Below, piece by piece: positions 43,742-52,465 of a stretch of DNA of 64,000 nucleotides. Position numbers and translations under genes: made by a program. The notes beneath the pieces are model-generated. The model searched no databases. It was not told where the DNA came from and was given only the letters and a program-made list of their open reading frames with translations. How positions within the stretch are numbered: position 1 is the first letter of the stretch; each line of letters opens with the position of its first letter. This stretch comes from Holdemanella porci (GTDB lineage: Bacteria; Bacillota_I; Bacilli_A; Erysipelotrichales; Erysipelotrichaceae), in assembly GCF_009696075.1 (NCBI RefSeq), contig NZ_VUMR01000004.1:1-64000 (forward strand), written 5' to 3'.

Positions 43742-44961
43742 TGGAATTTGTATATGCCTATGCTTACTTTGTTTTGTACGCCTTTTTAGGTTGGGTTTGT
43801 GAAGATTTATATTGTGGAATTCCCGCAAAGAAATTTATTAACCGAGGCTTCTTTTATGGTCCGTATTGCCCAATCTATGGAGTAGGTGCTTTACTGGTTT
43901 TATATCCTTTATTGTTTGTGAAAGATTATCCTATACTTGTGTTTGTTTTGGGTGTCATTATTACGAGTGCTTTGGAATATATTACAAGTTGGGTAATGGA
44001 TATTTTATTTAAAACAAGATGGTGGGATTATTCGGAAAGATTTATGAATATTAACGGGCGCGTATGTTTGTTGAATTCCACTTTATTTGGCATTATGTCT
44101 ATTGTGGTGGTTTATATCATTCATCCTGTAATTCAAGATATCGTAATGGATATTCCTTTTACGGCATTGATGAGTTTTTTATCGGCTTTTACAATTGGAT
44201 TTGGTATTGACTGTGTATTTACTGTACTTGCCTTACTTCGTCGCAAACAAGTATTCCAGAAAGTGCAAGTTCAAATGGAAGCTTTCAAAAAGGATTTCGA
44301 AGCCGAAAGTCAATTGCGTGTTCAAGAAGCGCAAGAAGCTTTCCAAGAATGGATGTTGTCTCGTCCTGATTTATCCGAACGTATAGAAGAATTTCAAAGC
44401 AGTTTGGACAATTTCTCTTTAGAAGCAAAAAAACATATTTCAAAAGCTTTCCCAGAACGTCGTATTTCTACAGAAATTCGTAATATTGTAGCGGATGGTA
44501 AATTAGCACTTGAAAGAAGACGATTAAATGTGAATAAGCAAGCTGAATATTGCGAATTAACAAATATGGTTATGATTCAGGATGAAAAGGGTAATGTGTT
44601 AGTTCAAAATAGCAAAAATCCAAATGGATACACATTGCCAACTGGTCATATTGAACTTGGTGAATCATTTGTACAATCAGCAATGCGTGATGTGAAAGAA
44701 AAAACTGGTTTAAATGTTGAACAGTTATGTTTGTGTGGAACAAAACAATTTATCTCGAGTGATAATTGCAGACATATTGTTTTTTTATATAAAACAAATG
44801 TGTTTAATGGAATCGAAAATGAAGAATCAAAGTGGATTCCACTGTCAAATATTCATGATTATAAGTTGATTTCAGGTTTAAATGATGTTCTAGAAGTGTT
44901 TGAAGGAACAAAATATAATGAGCTTTACTATAATGCTCAATATCAATTAAAAAAATATTAG
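43738..44961 (+). CDS. CmpB-type membrane domain fused to a NUDIX domain
   Basis: A 407-residue fusion. Residues 1-155 are a membrane domain like the putative ABC-transporter type IV family (FLGWVCEDLYCGIPAKKFINRGFFYGPYCPIYGVGA). Residues about 165-260 are charged and helical. Residues about 275-400 form a NUDIX fold with the box near 302-324, GHIELGESF...AMRDVKEKTGL. In that box the usual REUxEE reads R-D-V-K-E-K, so two of three acidic positions are changed and hydrolysis may be weak or lost. It overlaps the upstream gene (ATGA) and ends the operon. Confidence 0.8.
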   Translation: MMEFVYAYAYFVLYAFLGWVCEDLYCGIPAKKFINRGFFYGPYCPIYGVGALLVLYPLLFVKDYPILVFVLGVIITSALEYITSWVMDILFKTRWWDYSERFMNINGRVCLLNSTLFGIMSIVVVYIIHPVIQDIVMDIPFTALMSFLSAFTIGFGIDCVFTVLALLRRKQVFQKVQVQMEAFKKDFEAESQLRVQEAQEAFQEWMLSRPDLSERIEEFQSSLDNFSLEAKKHISKAFPERRISTEIRNIVADGKLALERRRLNVNKQAEYCELTNMVMIQDEKGNVLVQNSKNPNGYTLPTGHIELGESFVQSAMRDVKEKTGLNVEQLCLCGTKQFISSDNCRHIVFLYKTNVFNGIENEESKWIPLSNIHDYKLISGLNDVLEVFEGTKYNELYYNAQYQLKKY

Positions 44962-45000
44962 ACTTTGTGGTTTACAAGCAAAGTCTTTTTTTGTTATAAT
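44960..45000 (+). terminator. terminator of the activase operon overlapping the rpsF promoter
   Basis: AGACTTTG 44960-44967 pairs with CAAAGTCT 44979-44986, then a T-run. The loop contains TTTACA (44971-44976), the -35 of a promoter with TATAAT at 44995-45000 (18-nt spacer). Confidence 0.8.
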
Positions 45001-45003
45001 AGC

Positions 45004-45057
45004 TAAGCAGGTTTATGCCTGTTCTCTGCTTCGTAAGAAGCCAAAAGACCAAAGGGA
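45004..45057 (+). promoter_or_regulatory. rpsF leader with alternative hairpins
   Basis: AAGCAG near 45004 can pair with CTGCTT near 45027, or CAGG with CCTG inside it. GCTTC can also pair with GAAGC across GTAA. Many bacteria control rpsF by binding of the S6:S18 complex to the leader. I cannot confirm that motif here. Confidence 0.35.
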
Positions 45058-45066
45058 GGTGTACAC

Positions 45067-45360
45067 ATGAAAAAATATGAAATTATGTACATTGTGAATG
45101 CATCTTTAGATGATGCAGCGTTCAAAACAGTTTCAGATCGTTTACATGCAACAATCACTGAAAACGGTGGTTCAATTGATAAAGTAGATGACTGGGGTGT
45201 GAAAGAATTCGCTTACGAAATCGATCACATGAAAAAGGGACACTATGTAGTTATCAATGTAACTGCAAACAATGCAGGAGTTTTCGAATTCCAACGTTTG
45301 TCTCGTATCAGCAACAATGTAATTCGTGTTATGGTTGTTAAAACTGAAGGCGAAAAATAA
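45067..45360 (+). CDS. rpsF: 30S ribosomal protein S6
   Basis: 97 residues, starting KKYEIMYIVNASLDD, the standard S6 opening, with the conserved GVKEFAYEIDHMKKGHYVVI. It pairs with S18 in the small subunit. GGGAGGTG precedes the ATG. First gene of the conserved rpsF-ssb-rpsR unit. Confidence 0.97.
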   Translation: MKKYEIMYIVNASLDDAAFKTVSDRLHATITENGGSIDKVDDWGVKEFAYEIDHMKKGHYVVINVTANNAGVFEFQRLSRISNNVIRVMVVKTEGEK

Positions 45361-45376
45361 TCGAGGTTAAATAAAT

Positions 45377-45895
45377 ATGATTAATCGAGTAGTATTGGTT
45401 GGGCGTTTGACACGTGATCCTGAATTACGTAAAACGCAAAGTGGAACAAGTGTTTGCTCATTCACAATGGCAGTTGGTCGTCGTGTTTCAACACAAGGAC
45501 AGCCAGATGCAGATTTTATTAACTGTGTTGCTTGGAATAAAACAGCTGATTTAATGACACAGTATTTACACAAAGGTTCATTGATTGGTTTAGAAGGACG
45601 TATTCAAACTCGTTCTTATGACAATCAACAAGGACAAAGGGTATATATTACAGAGGTCGTCGCAGAAAGTGTTCAATTCTTAGAACCTAAAAATGCACAA
45701 TCAGGTTATTCAGCTCCAAGCCAGGATTATGGAATGAATCAAGGTTTTGCTCAAAATACATATGCTGCTCCTGTACAGAATGGATATAATCAAAATCCAT
45801 ATTCAAATCCTGTGCAGAATACAAATAATGCATTTGATTCAACATTCAATGCAGATGATTCACTAGATATTGCTAGTGATGATCTACCATTCTAG
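45377..45895 (+). CDS. ssb: Single-stranded DNA-binding protein
   Basis: 172 residues: an OB fold from [18 protein letters not shown] to about 105, a Gln/Asn-rich linker, and the acidic C-terminal tip DDLPF that recruits partner enzymes. Encoded between rpsF and rpsR as usual. Confidence 0.97.
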   Translation: MINRVVLVGRLTRDPELRKTQSGTSVCSFTMAVGRRVSTQGQPDADFINCVAWNKTADLMTQYLHKGSLIGLEGRIQTRSYDNQQGQRVYITEVVAESVQFLEPKNAQSGYSAPSQDYGMNQGFAQNTYAAPVQNGYNQNPYSNPVQNTNNAFDSTFNADDSLDIASDDLPF

Positions 45896-45912
45896 AAAGG
45901 AAGGACTTACTT

Positions 45913-46143
45913 ATGGCATTTAAAAAACAACGTATGGGTCGTAAAAAAGTTTGTTACTTCACTAAGAACAAAATTAAGGAAATCGACTACAAAGACGTAG
46001 AATTATTAAAACGTTTCATCAACGCTAACGGAAAAATCATTCCTAGACGTGTGACTGGAACTCGTGCAAAATACCAAAGAATGCTAGCAACAGCTATTAA
46101 ACGTGCTCGTCAAATGGCTTTGTTACCTTACGTGGTTGACTAA
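45913..46143 (+). CDS. rpsR: 30S ribosomal protein S18
   Basis: 76 residues with the family core [26 protein letters not shown] and [14 protein letters not shown]. One cysteine near the N terminus (KVCYFTKN). AAGGAAGG precedes the start. Confidence 0.97.
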   Translation: MAFKKQRMGRKKVCYFTKNKIKEIDYKDVELLKRFINANGKIIPRRVTGTRAKYQRMLATAIKRARQMALLPYVVD

Positions 46144-46145
46144 TT

Positions 46146-46192
46146 AGACTTCATATATTGAAGTCTTTTTTTTAATTTTATATAATAGTCGT
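46146..46192 (+). terminator. terminator of rpsR overlapping the yybS promoter
   Basis: AGACTTCA 46146-46153 pairs with TGAAGTCT 46159-46166 and eight T follow. TTGAAG (46158-46163) in the loop and right arm is the -35 of a promoter with TATAAT (46181-46186) at 17 nt, which ends 6 nt before the yybS ATG. Confidence 0.8.
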
Positions 46193-47047
46193 ATGATAAA
46201 AACGAAACAAATCACTAAAGGCGCGATGGTTTGCGCTATTTATGGAGCTTTATTATTTTTAAATCAACAGAGTGCATTGATGATTGAATCCAGTGCTTCT
46301 TGGATTTTTGCATTTCCTGTACTTATTTATACAGCCATGAGTGGTGTTAAAATGGGTGCATTGGTTACCATATGCATGGGTTTGATGACGATGTTTTTTG
46401 GTGGCTTTACAACCTGGTTTTATAGTTGGACCTCATTATTAATTGGATTTATATATGGGGTGGGCGTGTTTAAACATGCTAAGAATATGACTAATTTTAT
46501 TATTTGCTTTATTCTTTCTATTATAGCTAATTTATGCATTATTCTATTGTGGAGTACTTTGTTTGGCATTGATTTCTATGAAGATTTCCGCTTGATTTCA
46601 CAATACATTCCTTTCATTAGCTTAAAAGTATTTACATACTTGATGATAGGGTTACTAGGTCTATTACAGGCATTATGTATTCATTTAGTGGCATTAATGG
46701 TGTGTTTACGTATGCATATGGACATTATTCCGCCACAACCATTATCTAAGGTACAAAGCCCAAGATGGGTAGGCATAGGTTCTGTTGTGGTGTGGATTGC
46801 GTTCTTTTTTGTTCAAAATGTGATAGAATGTCCAACGGGGATCGTTGATTTAGCACAAGTTATTTTCTTTGTGGATTGTATCTTGTTATTATATTTTGGA
46901 GTTGTTTATTTTATGAGTTTATGTGTCAAATACCAAAAGAAGAAATGGTCATTTCTTTCTATTTTTGGTGCGTTTGTGCCTGGACTTAATTTATTGTGGA
47001 TGTTTATGGGAGAGTTGGACTGTCTTTTACAGTTACGAAAAGAATAG
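46193..47047 (+). CDS. yybS: DUF2232 membrane protein, YybS-like
   Basis: A 284-residue polytopic membrane protein (about seven or eight helices) in the same place as Bacillus yybS, just before gdpP-rplI-helicase. The role of the family is unknown. The FGAFVPGLNLLWMFMGELDCL stretch near the C terminus is a further hydrophobic helix. Without a ribosome site; its -10 ends 6 nt before the ATG, and +1 probably is the A of ATG. Confidence 0.8.
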   Translation: MIKTKQITKGAMVCAIYGALLFLNQQSALMIESSASWIFAFPVLIYTAMSGVKMGALVTICMGLMTMFFGGFTTWFYSWTSLLIGFIYGVGVFKHAKNMTNFIICFILSIIANLCIILLWSTLFGIDFYEDFRLISQYIPFISLKVFTYLMIGLLGLLQALCIHLVALMVCLRMHMDIIPPQPLSKVQSPRWVGIGSVVVWIAFFFVQNVIECPTGIVDLAQVIFFVDCILLLYFGVVYFMSLCVKYQKKKWSFLSIFGAFVPGLNLLWMFMGELDCLLQLRKE

Positions 47048-47058
47048 AGGTTTTCTAT

Positions 47059-49029
47059 ATGAAACAGTTTGAAAAGTGGCGTAGTCTATGCATTACAGGT
47101 CTAGCTTTGGGCTTTATGCTATCAATCCTTTTGTTTTTAAAGAAAGAGTATATATATATGATTGCCGCTTTGATTGTATGGATTGTTTTTATCTGTGCTT
47201 TCTTTGGCTTTTGGAAATCTTTAAAAGAACATGGAATGAAGACGGAAGTAGATATTTCAAGAGTTTTAGGTAAAGATGCCAAAGATGCTTTGAATTTTGG
47301 GGATGTGGGTATCTTAACTTATAACGAAGAATACATTGTAACTTGGGCTTCACCTTTCTTTAAAGAGAAGGGTATTACGTTGACTAATAGTAAATTAACT
47401 AGCTGGATCAGTAATATTCGTACTTTGTTTGATGACGATGTGGATATGGTTATTGGAAAATCGGAAGGTCGAATTTACGAAATCACGAGAAAAAGAGATG
47501 CTCAAATTTTATATGTGAAGGATATTACAGATTACTATAATATGCGTCAGCAGTATTTGGACAATGAAATAGTGATTGGGTTATTGCAGTTAGATAACTA
47601 TATGGAATATCAGTCTTATGAAAATGAAGAAATCATGGCCCAAATCAATACACATTTAAGAGCTGCTTTAGTAACGTGGGCTAAAGATAATAAGATGTTT
47701 GTTAGACGTTTACGTTCAGATCGTTTTTTGGTGATTTTGAATAAAGAAATCTTAACGGAAGTACGGAAGCAGAATTTTACTATTTTACAACTTATTAAGG
47801 ATGAGGCAAATAAATTAGATGTTTCAATTACGTTAAGTATGGCTTTTGCGTATGGATCAAATGATTTTACGGTACTAGATGATATGGTCAATGAATTGAT
47901 TGAACTCGCACAAAGTCGTGGTGGAGACCAGGCGGCTATTCGTTCAAGTGGAGGAACGGTTCAATTTGTGGGTGGAAACTCCGAAACAAGTTCAACACGT
48001 TCTAAAGTTCGTGTACGCATTATGGCACAATCTATTCAAGAAGCTATTATGGAATCGAATCGTGTCTATATTGCAGGGCATGTTATGAGTGATTTTGACT
48101 GTATGGGAGCATGTCTAGCTTTATCTAGCTGGGTACATGCGTTAGGCAAGGAAGTATTTATTGTTTTAAAGGATGTTCCTAGAGATGAGCAGCTTCAAGA
48201 AATGATGAATTCATTTGTTACTGTCATTCAAGAAAGACATACTTTGATTACTCCAGATGAGGCGATGGATTCTATAGATTATAATAAAGATTTATTGATT
48301 ATGGCTGATCATGGTATTCCTGCAATATCAAGTGTCAAAGAATTTGTGGATCAATGCAATCGTATCCTTGTGATTGATCATCACAGACGTAGTGATGCGT
48401 TTGTTAAGAATACTTTGTTGACATATGTTGAAAGCAGTGCAAGTTCAGCGTGTGAATTAATTGTTGAATTGCTTCAAAATATTCCAAATCATATTCCTAT
48501 TTATGAAATGGAAGCGACGATTATGTATTTGGGTATTTTAGTGGATACAAATCGTTTTAAAATGCATACGGATGCCCGTACGTTTGAAGCAGCAGCTGCC
48601 TTACAAAATTGGGGGGCTAATACAAGTCGTGCTGAAAAAGCTTTGTGTGAAGACTATTTGTATTTCTCTATGAAGAATGCATTGATTCAGCAGGCAAAAC
48701 CTTACTACAATCATTTTATGATTGCAGCGATTGATGATGAAACATTAGATAAGACGATGATGGCTCAGGTTTCACAAGCCTTATTATTGATTAAAGGCTG
48801 TGTTGCTAGTTTTACCATCGCAAAGGTAAAGACAAATCCGAATGCCGTTGCGGTAAGTGCTCGTAGTGATGGGTCTTATAATGTTCAAAAAATTATGGAA
48901 AAATTAAATGGTGGTGGCCACTTTAGTGCGGCTGCTGTCGAAAGAGAAGGTGTATCCGTGCAACAGATGAAGGATATGATCTTAAATTGTATAGAGGAGG
49001 AACTTAAAAATGAAGGTAATATTGCTTAA
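47059..49029 (+). CDS. gdpP: Cyclic-di-AMP phosphodiesterase GdpP
   Basis: A 656-residue membrane protein: two N-terminal helices (to about residue 55), a PAS-like domain, a degenerate GGDEF domain (near 175-300), then DHH/DHHA1 phosphodiesterase domains with SDFDCMGACLAL near 350, IDHHRR near 440 and NGGGHFSAAAVE near 620. It breaks down c-di-AMP, which controls potassium and cell-wall balance. The ATG at 47059 has AGAGG upstream; a frame from 46996 lies within yybS. rplI overlaps its end by 20 nt. Confidence 0.94.
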   Translation: MKQFEKWRSLCITGLALGFMLSILLFLKKEYIYMIAALIVWIVFICAFFGFWKSLKEHGMKTEVDISRVLGKDAKDALNFGDVGILTYNEEYIVTWASPFFKEKGITLTNSKLTSWISNIRTLFDDDVDMVIGKSEGRIYEITRKRDAQILYVKDITDYYNMRQQYLDNEIVIGLLQLDNYMEYQSYENEEIMAQINTHLRAALVTWAKDNKMFVRRLRSDRFLVILNKEILTEVRKQNFTILQLIKDEANKLDVSITLSMAFAYGSNDFTVLDDMVNELIELAQSRGGDQAAIRSSGGTVQFVGGNSETSSTRSKVRVRIMAQSIQEAIMESNRVYIAGHVMSDFDCMGACLALSSWVHALGKEVFIVLKDVPRDEQLQEMMNSFVTVIQERHTLITPDEAMDSIDYNKDLLIMADHGIPAISSVKEFVDQCNRILVIDHHRRSDAFVKNTLLTYVESSASSACELIVELLQNIPNHIPIYEMEATIMYLGILVDTNRFKMHTDARTFEAAAALQNWGANTSRAEKALCEDYLYFSMKNALIQQAKPYYNHFMIAAIDDETLDKTMMAQVSQALLLIKGCVASFTIAKVKTNPNAVAVSARSDGSYNVQKIMEKLNGGGHFSAAAVEREGVSVQQMKDMILNCIEEELKNEGNIA

Positions 49030-49459
49030 AGATATTCGTAAATTAGGAAAGAAAGATGATGTAGTTGAGGTAAGTGATGGCTACGCAAGAAATTTCTTAT
49101 TTAAGAATAAATCGGCGATTGCGTATACAAAGGGTTCTGCCAAAGTTTTAGATAAACAAATGGAAGAAAGAGCTGAACATGAGGCTGAGTTAAAAAAAGA
49201 AGCAGAAGCTTTGAGCGAAACTTTAAAGGGTATTACTTTAGAGTTTACTTTGAGTACAGGTAAAAATGGAGCTACTTTTGGTTCTGTTTCTAGTAAACAA
49301 ATTGTGGAAGCTTTATCTAAAAAAGGGATTCGTGTAGATAAAAGAAAAATTCAATTGGAACAATCTATCGCATCTTTAGGTGTGACTCGTGTTCCTGTGG
49401 ATTTATATCGTGGACAAGTGATAGGTGAAATTGTTGTTCATGTAAGTGAAAAGGCATAA
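49010..49459 (+). CDS. rplI: 50S ribosomal protein L9
   Basis: 149 residues: MKVILLKDIRKLGKKDDVVEVSDGYARNFLF is the conserved N-terminal rRNA-binding domain, then a long helix and a C-terminal domain (TGKNGATFGSVSSKQI). The start lies inside gdpP with AGAGGAGG, implying coupling. Confidence 0.96.
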   Translation: MKVILLKDIRKLGKKDDVVEVSDGYARNFLFKNKSAIAYTKGSAKVLDKQMEERAEHEAELKKEAEALSETLKGITLEFTLSTGKNGATFGSVSSKQIVEALSKKGIRVDKRKIQLEQSIASLGVTRVPVDLYRGQVIGEIVVHVSEKA

Positions 49460-49460
49460 T

Positions 49461-50807
49461 ATGTCGCGTGAAATGCCTAACGCAGTTTCCTTAGAACAAT
49501 CAGTGCTTGGCTCTTTGATGGTATATCCTAAAGTCATTCAAGATTGTCAGGAACTCGATCTACATGCAGAAGAATTTTATTTGCCTTCTCATCAGCAGAT
49601 TTATCAAGCTATCTGTACAATTCATGAAAATGGTCAGCCTATTGATATGAATACGGTGGTCAATCGTTTACAGGAAACAGATCAGTTAGAGTCTAGTCAA
49701 GGAGCAGATTATATTATTCGTTTGGCAGACTCAGCTATTTCGAGTGCAACATCAAGATCTTATATTGAAACGATCAAAAACAAGGCACAGCTAAGAAGGT
49801 TGATTTATGTTGCGGATAAAATTAGTGAAGAAGGCTATTCATCTGGCGAAGATATTGACACAGTTTTAGATGATGCGGAACGTTTAATTATGGATGTAAC
49901 TAGACATCGTAGGGGAAGCGAATTTGAATCAAGTGAAGAAATCGTTACTCGTGTCATTAATGAATTAAAAGAGCTTCGTACGATGAAAGGTATAACTGGA
50001 ATTGAAACGGGTTATGTCTTATTGGATCGTATGACGAATGGTTTTCAGCGAGGCGATTTAATTATTCTTGCAGCCCGTCCTGCCATGGGAAAGAGTGCCT
50101 TGGCTTTAAATTTTGCAGCTCAAGTTGCGAAACGGAATGAAGGAGCTGTTGCAATATTTTCACTGGAAATGCCTAGTGATTCGATGATGAAGCGTTTAAT
50201 GAGTTCGGAATCTCAGGTATATTCGGATAAGCTTCGTAGCGGTAAATTGACAAATGAAGAAATGTCTCGTTTATATGAGGCAGGTTCACATTTGAGTGAA
50301 AGAAAGATTTATATTGATGACACAAGTAGTATCAAGGTATCTCAGATTTTCTCGAAGTGTCGTAAATTAAAGAGTGAAAATGGCTCTATTTCTTTAGTTG
50401 TAATTGACTACTTGCAGCTGATTACGGGAACACGCGCAGATTCTCGTCAACAAGAGGTTAGTGATATTTCGCGTAATTTAAAGATTTTGGCAAAAGAAAT
50501 GGAATGTCCAGTTATTGCGCTTTCTCAGCTTTCTCGTAAGGTTGAAGAAAGAACGGATCATGAACCGCAATTGTCCGATTTACGTGAGTCTGGATCAATC
50601 GAGCAGGATGCCGATATCGTAATGTTTCTATATCGTAGTAATTATTATGAGAAAGATAAGGAATCGCAAGAAGAAACAGAAGTTGTTGATTTATCTTTGG
50701 CAAAACATCGTAATGGTGGCATTGGTAAGATTCAATTGGCTTTTGAAAAGAATATATCTCGTTTTACAAATTTAGAAGCTTCTGGAGATGATATTTATGC
50801 GCATTGA
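49461..50807 (+). CDS. dnaB: Replicative DNA helicase
   Basis: A 448-residue hexameric helicase (called DnaC in Bacillus). The N-terminal domain starts PNAVSLEQSVLGSLMV. The RecA-type motor has Walker A ARPAMGKSALALNFA near 205, Walker B VVIDYLQLITG, and the arginine-finger region QDADIVMFLYR. The ATG at 49461, one base after rplI, was preferred over a GTG 15 nt upstream inside rplI. It works with DnaI (26738). Confidence 0.95.
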   Translation: MSREMPNAVSLEQSVLGSLMVYPKVIQDCQELDLHAEEFYLPSHQQIYQAICTIHENGQPIDMNTVVNRLQETDQLESSQGADYIIRLADSAISSATSRSYIETIKNKAQLRRLIYVADKISEEGYSSGEDIDTVLDDAERLIMDVTRHRRGSEFESSEEIVTRVINELKELRTMKGITGIETGYVLLDRMTNGFQRGDLIILAARPAMGKSALALNFAAQVAKRNEGAVAIFSLEMPSDSMMKRLMSSESQVYSDKLRSGKLTNEEMSRLYEAGSHLSERKIYIDDTSSIKVSQIFSKCRKLKSENGSISLVVIDYLQLITGTRADSRQQEVSDISRNLKILAKEMECPVIALSQLSRKVEERTDHEPQLSDLRESGSIEQDADIVMFLYRSNYYEKDKESQEETEVVDLSLAKHRNGGIGKIQLAFEKNISRFTNLEASGDDIYAH

Positions 50808-51537
50808 TTTGTTGTGTAGTGGCTCAAAAGGCAACAGTTGTTTGATTCGTCATGAAAATACGCAATTGTTGATTGATTGTGGTTCAACAAAAAAGTATTT
50901 GATGGAAAGCTTTAAAAAGGTTGGAGCTTGTGTTGATGATACAAATGGTGTCTTGATTAGTCATGCTCATTCGGATCATGTTTCGCAGTTAAAACATTTT
51001 AAGCATTTGGATGTGTATTCTTATTGTGATTTAAAGGATGCGTTAGATAAACATGATGTAGTACCGAATCAAAAGTTGATTATCAAAGATTTGAGCATTC
51101 AATTTCTAGGTTTGTCTCATGATTCGCCACATACAATTGGTTTTGTGGTAGAGTCGGATAAAGAAAAACTTGTGTATGTAACAGATTCAGGTTATGTACC
51201 TAATCAAATCAAACCGTATATTGCGAATGCAGACCATTATATCTTTGAAAGCAATCACGATGTGGATCGTTTGATGCATACCAATCGTCCGATGTTTTTA
51301 AAACAGCGTATTTTGAGTGATAATGGGCATTTGAATAATGAAGATTCAAGTTTAAATTTAACTTCCTTGATCAATGCGAAGACAAAAAATATTGTTCTTG
51401 CGCATTTGAGTGAAGAGGCGAATACGCTAGATCTAGCATTGGATACATTTTCGAATGTACTATTACGAAAGGACTTACATCCTTCTGGAATTGATGTAAG
51501 AGCGGCAAAGCAATTTGAAATTTTGACAATTGATTAG
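50797..51537 (+). CDS. walJ: MBL-fold metallohydrolase WalJ (YycJ)
   Basis: A 246-residue metallo-beta-lactamase-fold protein. CSGSKGNSCLI, DCG and the metal motif S-H-A-H-S-D-H near residue 55 mark the YycJ family, linked in Bacillus to the WalRK operon. It is here without walRK, directly behind the helicase gene and overlapping its stop by 11 nt. ATG 50797 has GGAG at a suitable distance; an ATG at 50788 is in the same frame. Confidence 0.88.
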   Translation: MRIDLLCSGSKGNSCLIRHENTQLLIDCGSTKKYLMESFKKVGACVDDTNGVLISHAHSDHVSQLKHFKHLDVYSYCDLKDALDKHDVVPNQKLIIKDLSIQFLGLSHDSPHTIGFVVESDKEKLVYVTDSGYVPNQIKPYIANADHYIFESNHDVDRLMHTNRPMFLKQRILSDNGHLNNEDSSLNLTSLINAKTKNIVLAHLSEEANTLDLALDTFSNVLLRKDLHPSGIDVRAAKQFEILTID

Positions 51538-51576
51538 AATTGTTTAATGATAAAAAGCAGAATATTCATATAATAT

Positions 51577-51620
51577 AACACTGGAAGTTTTGGAGTATTC
51601 CATTTCTTTCAGTGTTTTCT
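51577..51620 (+). terminator. probable terminator of the gdpP-walJ region
   Basis: AACACTG 51577-51583 pairs with CAGTGTT 51610-51616, with an inner TGGA/TCCA hairpin, followed by TTCT. The stem is long and imperfect. Confidence 0.5.
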
Positions 51621-51637
51621 ATTATGGACAAGGATGG

Positions 51638-51643
51638 TATAAT
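51638..51643 (+). promoter_or_regulatory. -10 box of upp and the atp genes
   Basis: TATAAT at 51638-51643 preceded by TGG, 26 nt before the upp ATG; no convincing -35. Confidence 0.5.
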
Positions 51644-51669
51644 TATGGCTATAAAGGTAGGTAATTTAA

Positions 51670-52290
51670 ATGTTAAAAGTTATTGATCATCCGTTGATTA
51701 AGCATAAATTAACAGTTATGCGAAAAAAAGAAACGGGAACGAAAGATTTTCGTCAAAACTTAGATGAAATTGGAGGATTAATGGTTTATGAAATCACTCG
51801 TGATTTGCCTTTGAAACCAATTGAAATCGAAACACCAATTTGTCAGTACACAGGTTATGAATTGGCTAAAAAAGTCGTGATTGTGCCAATTTTACGTGCT
51901 GGACTAGGTATGGTAAATGGAATTCAGGATTTGATTCCAACCGCAAAGATTGCACATGTTGGTATGTATCGTGATGAAGAAACGCTAGAGCCACATACTT
52001 ATTTTGAAAAATATCCAAAGAACTTAGAAGAAGCAATCACAATTGTTGTGGATCCAATGCTCGCAACTGGTGGTTCAAGTGTAGCAGCAATCGATATGGT
52101 TAAGAAGCAAGGAGCTACAAATGTGAAGTTGGTTTGTTTGGTTGGTGCACCTGAAGGTGTTAAAGCAGTTGAAAAAGCACATCCAGATGTAGATGTTTAC
52201 TTAGCTTCATTAGATGACCATTTAAATGAACATGGATATATTGTTCCTGGTTTAGGAGATGCTGGAGATCGTATTTTCGGTACGAAGTAA
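51670..52290 (+). CDS. upp: Uracil phosphoribosyltransferase
   Basis: A 206-residue salvage enzyme forming UMP from uracil and [21 protein letters not shown] and the PRPP loop [17 protein letters not shown], with [12 protein letters not shown] at the C terminus, are diagnostic. AAGGTAGG precedes the start. As in many Firmicutes it leads into the ATP synthase genes. Confidence 0.96.
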   Translation: MLKVIDHPLIKHKLTVMRKKETGTKDFRQNLDEIGGLMVYEITRDLPLKPIEIETPICQYTGYELAKKVVIVPILRAGLGMVNGIQDLIPTAKIAHVGMYRDEETLEPHTYFEKYPKNLEEAITIVVDPMLATGGSSVAAIDMVKKQGATNVKLVCLVGAPEGVKAVEKAHPDVDVYLASLDDHLNEHGYIVPGLGDAGDRIFGTK

Positions 52291-52293
52291 TTG

Positions 52294-52461
52294 ATGAAAC
52301 CTTATGCTTTTTCGGGAATGCTATGCACAAGCATGCTCATATTTGGACTTATTGGTTATAATATTGATGGCTGGTTACATACTACGCCTTTATTTGTGAT
52401 TATAGGTTTAATGTACAGCATTATTGGAAGTATTATTTTATTAATAAAAAAATCGAGGTAA
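52294..52461 (+). CDS. atpZ: AtpZ-like small membrane protein of the ATP synthase operon
   Basis: A 55-residue protein with two hydrophobic helices (about 8-24 and 34-52) joined by GYNIDGWLHTTPLFVIIG, the AtpZ signature of a glycine-rich helix, an acidic residue and a threonine-proline turn. AtpZ proteins with AtpI have been linked to ion handling and c-ring assembly. It begins 3 nt after upp (ATG 52294, or TTG 52291) with no strong ribosome site, so it may be coupled to upp. Confidence 0.7.
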   Translation: MKPYAFSGMLCTSMLIFGLIGYNIDGWLHTTPLFVIIGLMYSIIGSIILLIKKSR

Positions 52462-52465
52462 AGCA

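Noticed and set aside
51645-51686. A 13-codon leader peptide overlapping the upp start
   Set aside because: Its ATG is only 1 nt past the -10 box, so it would lie upstream of the transcription start.
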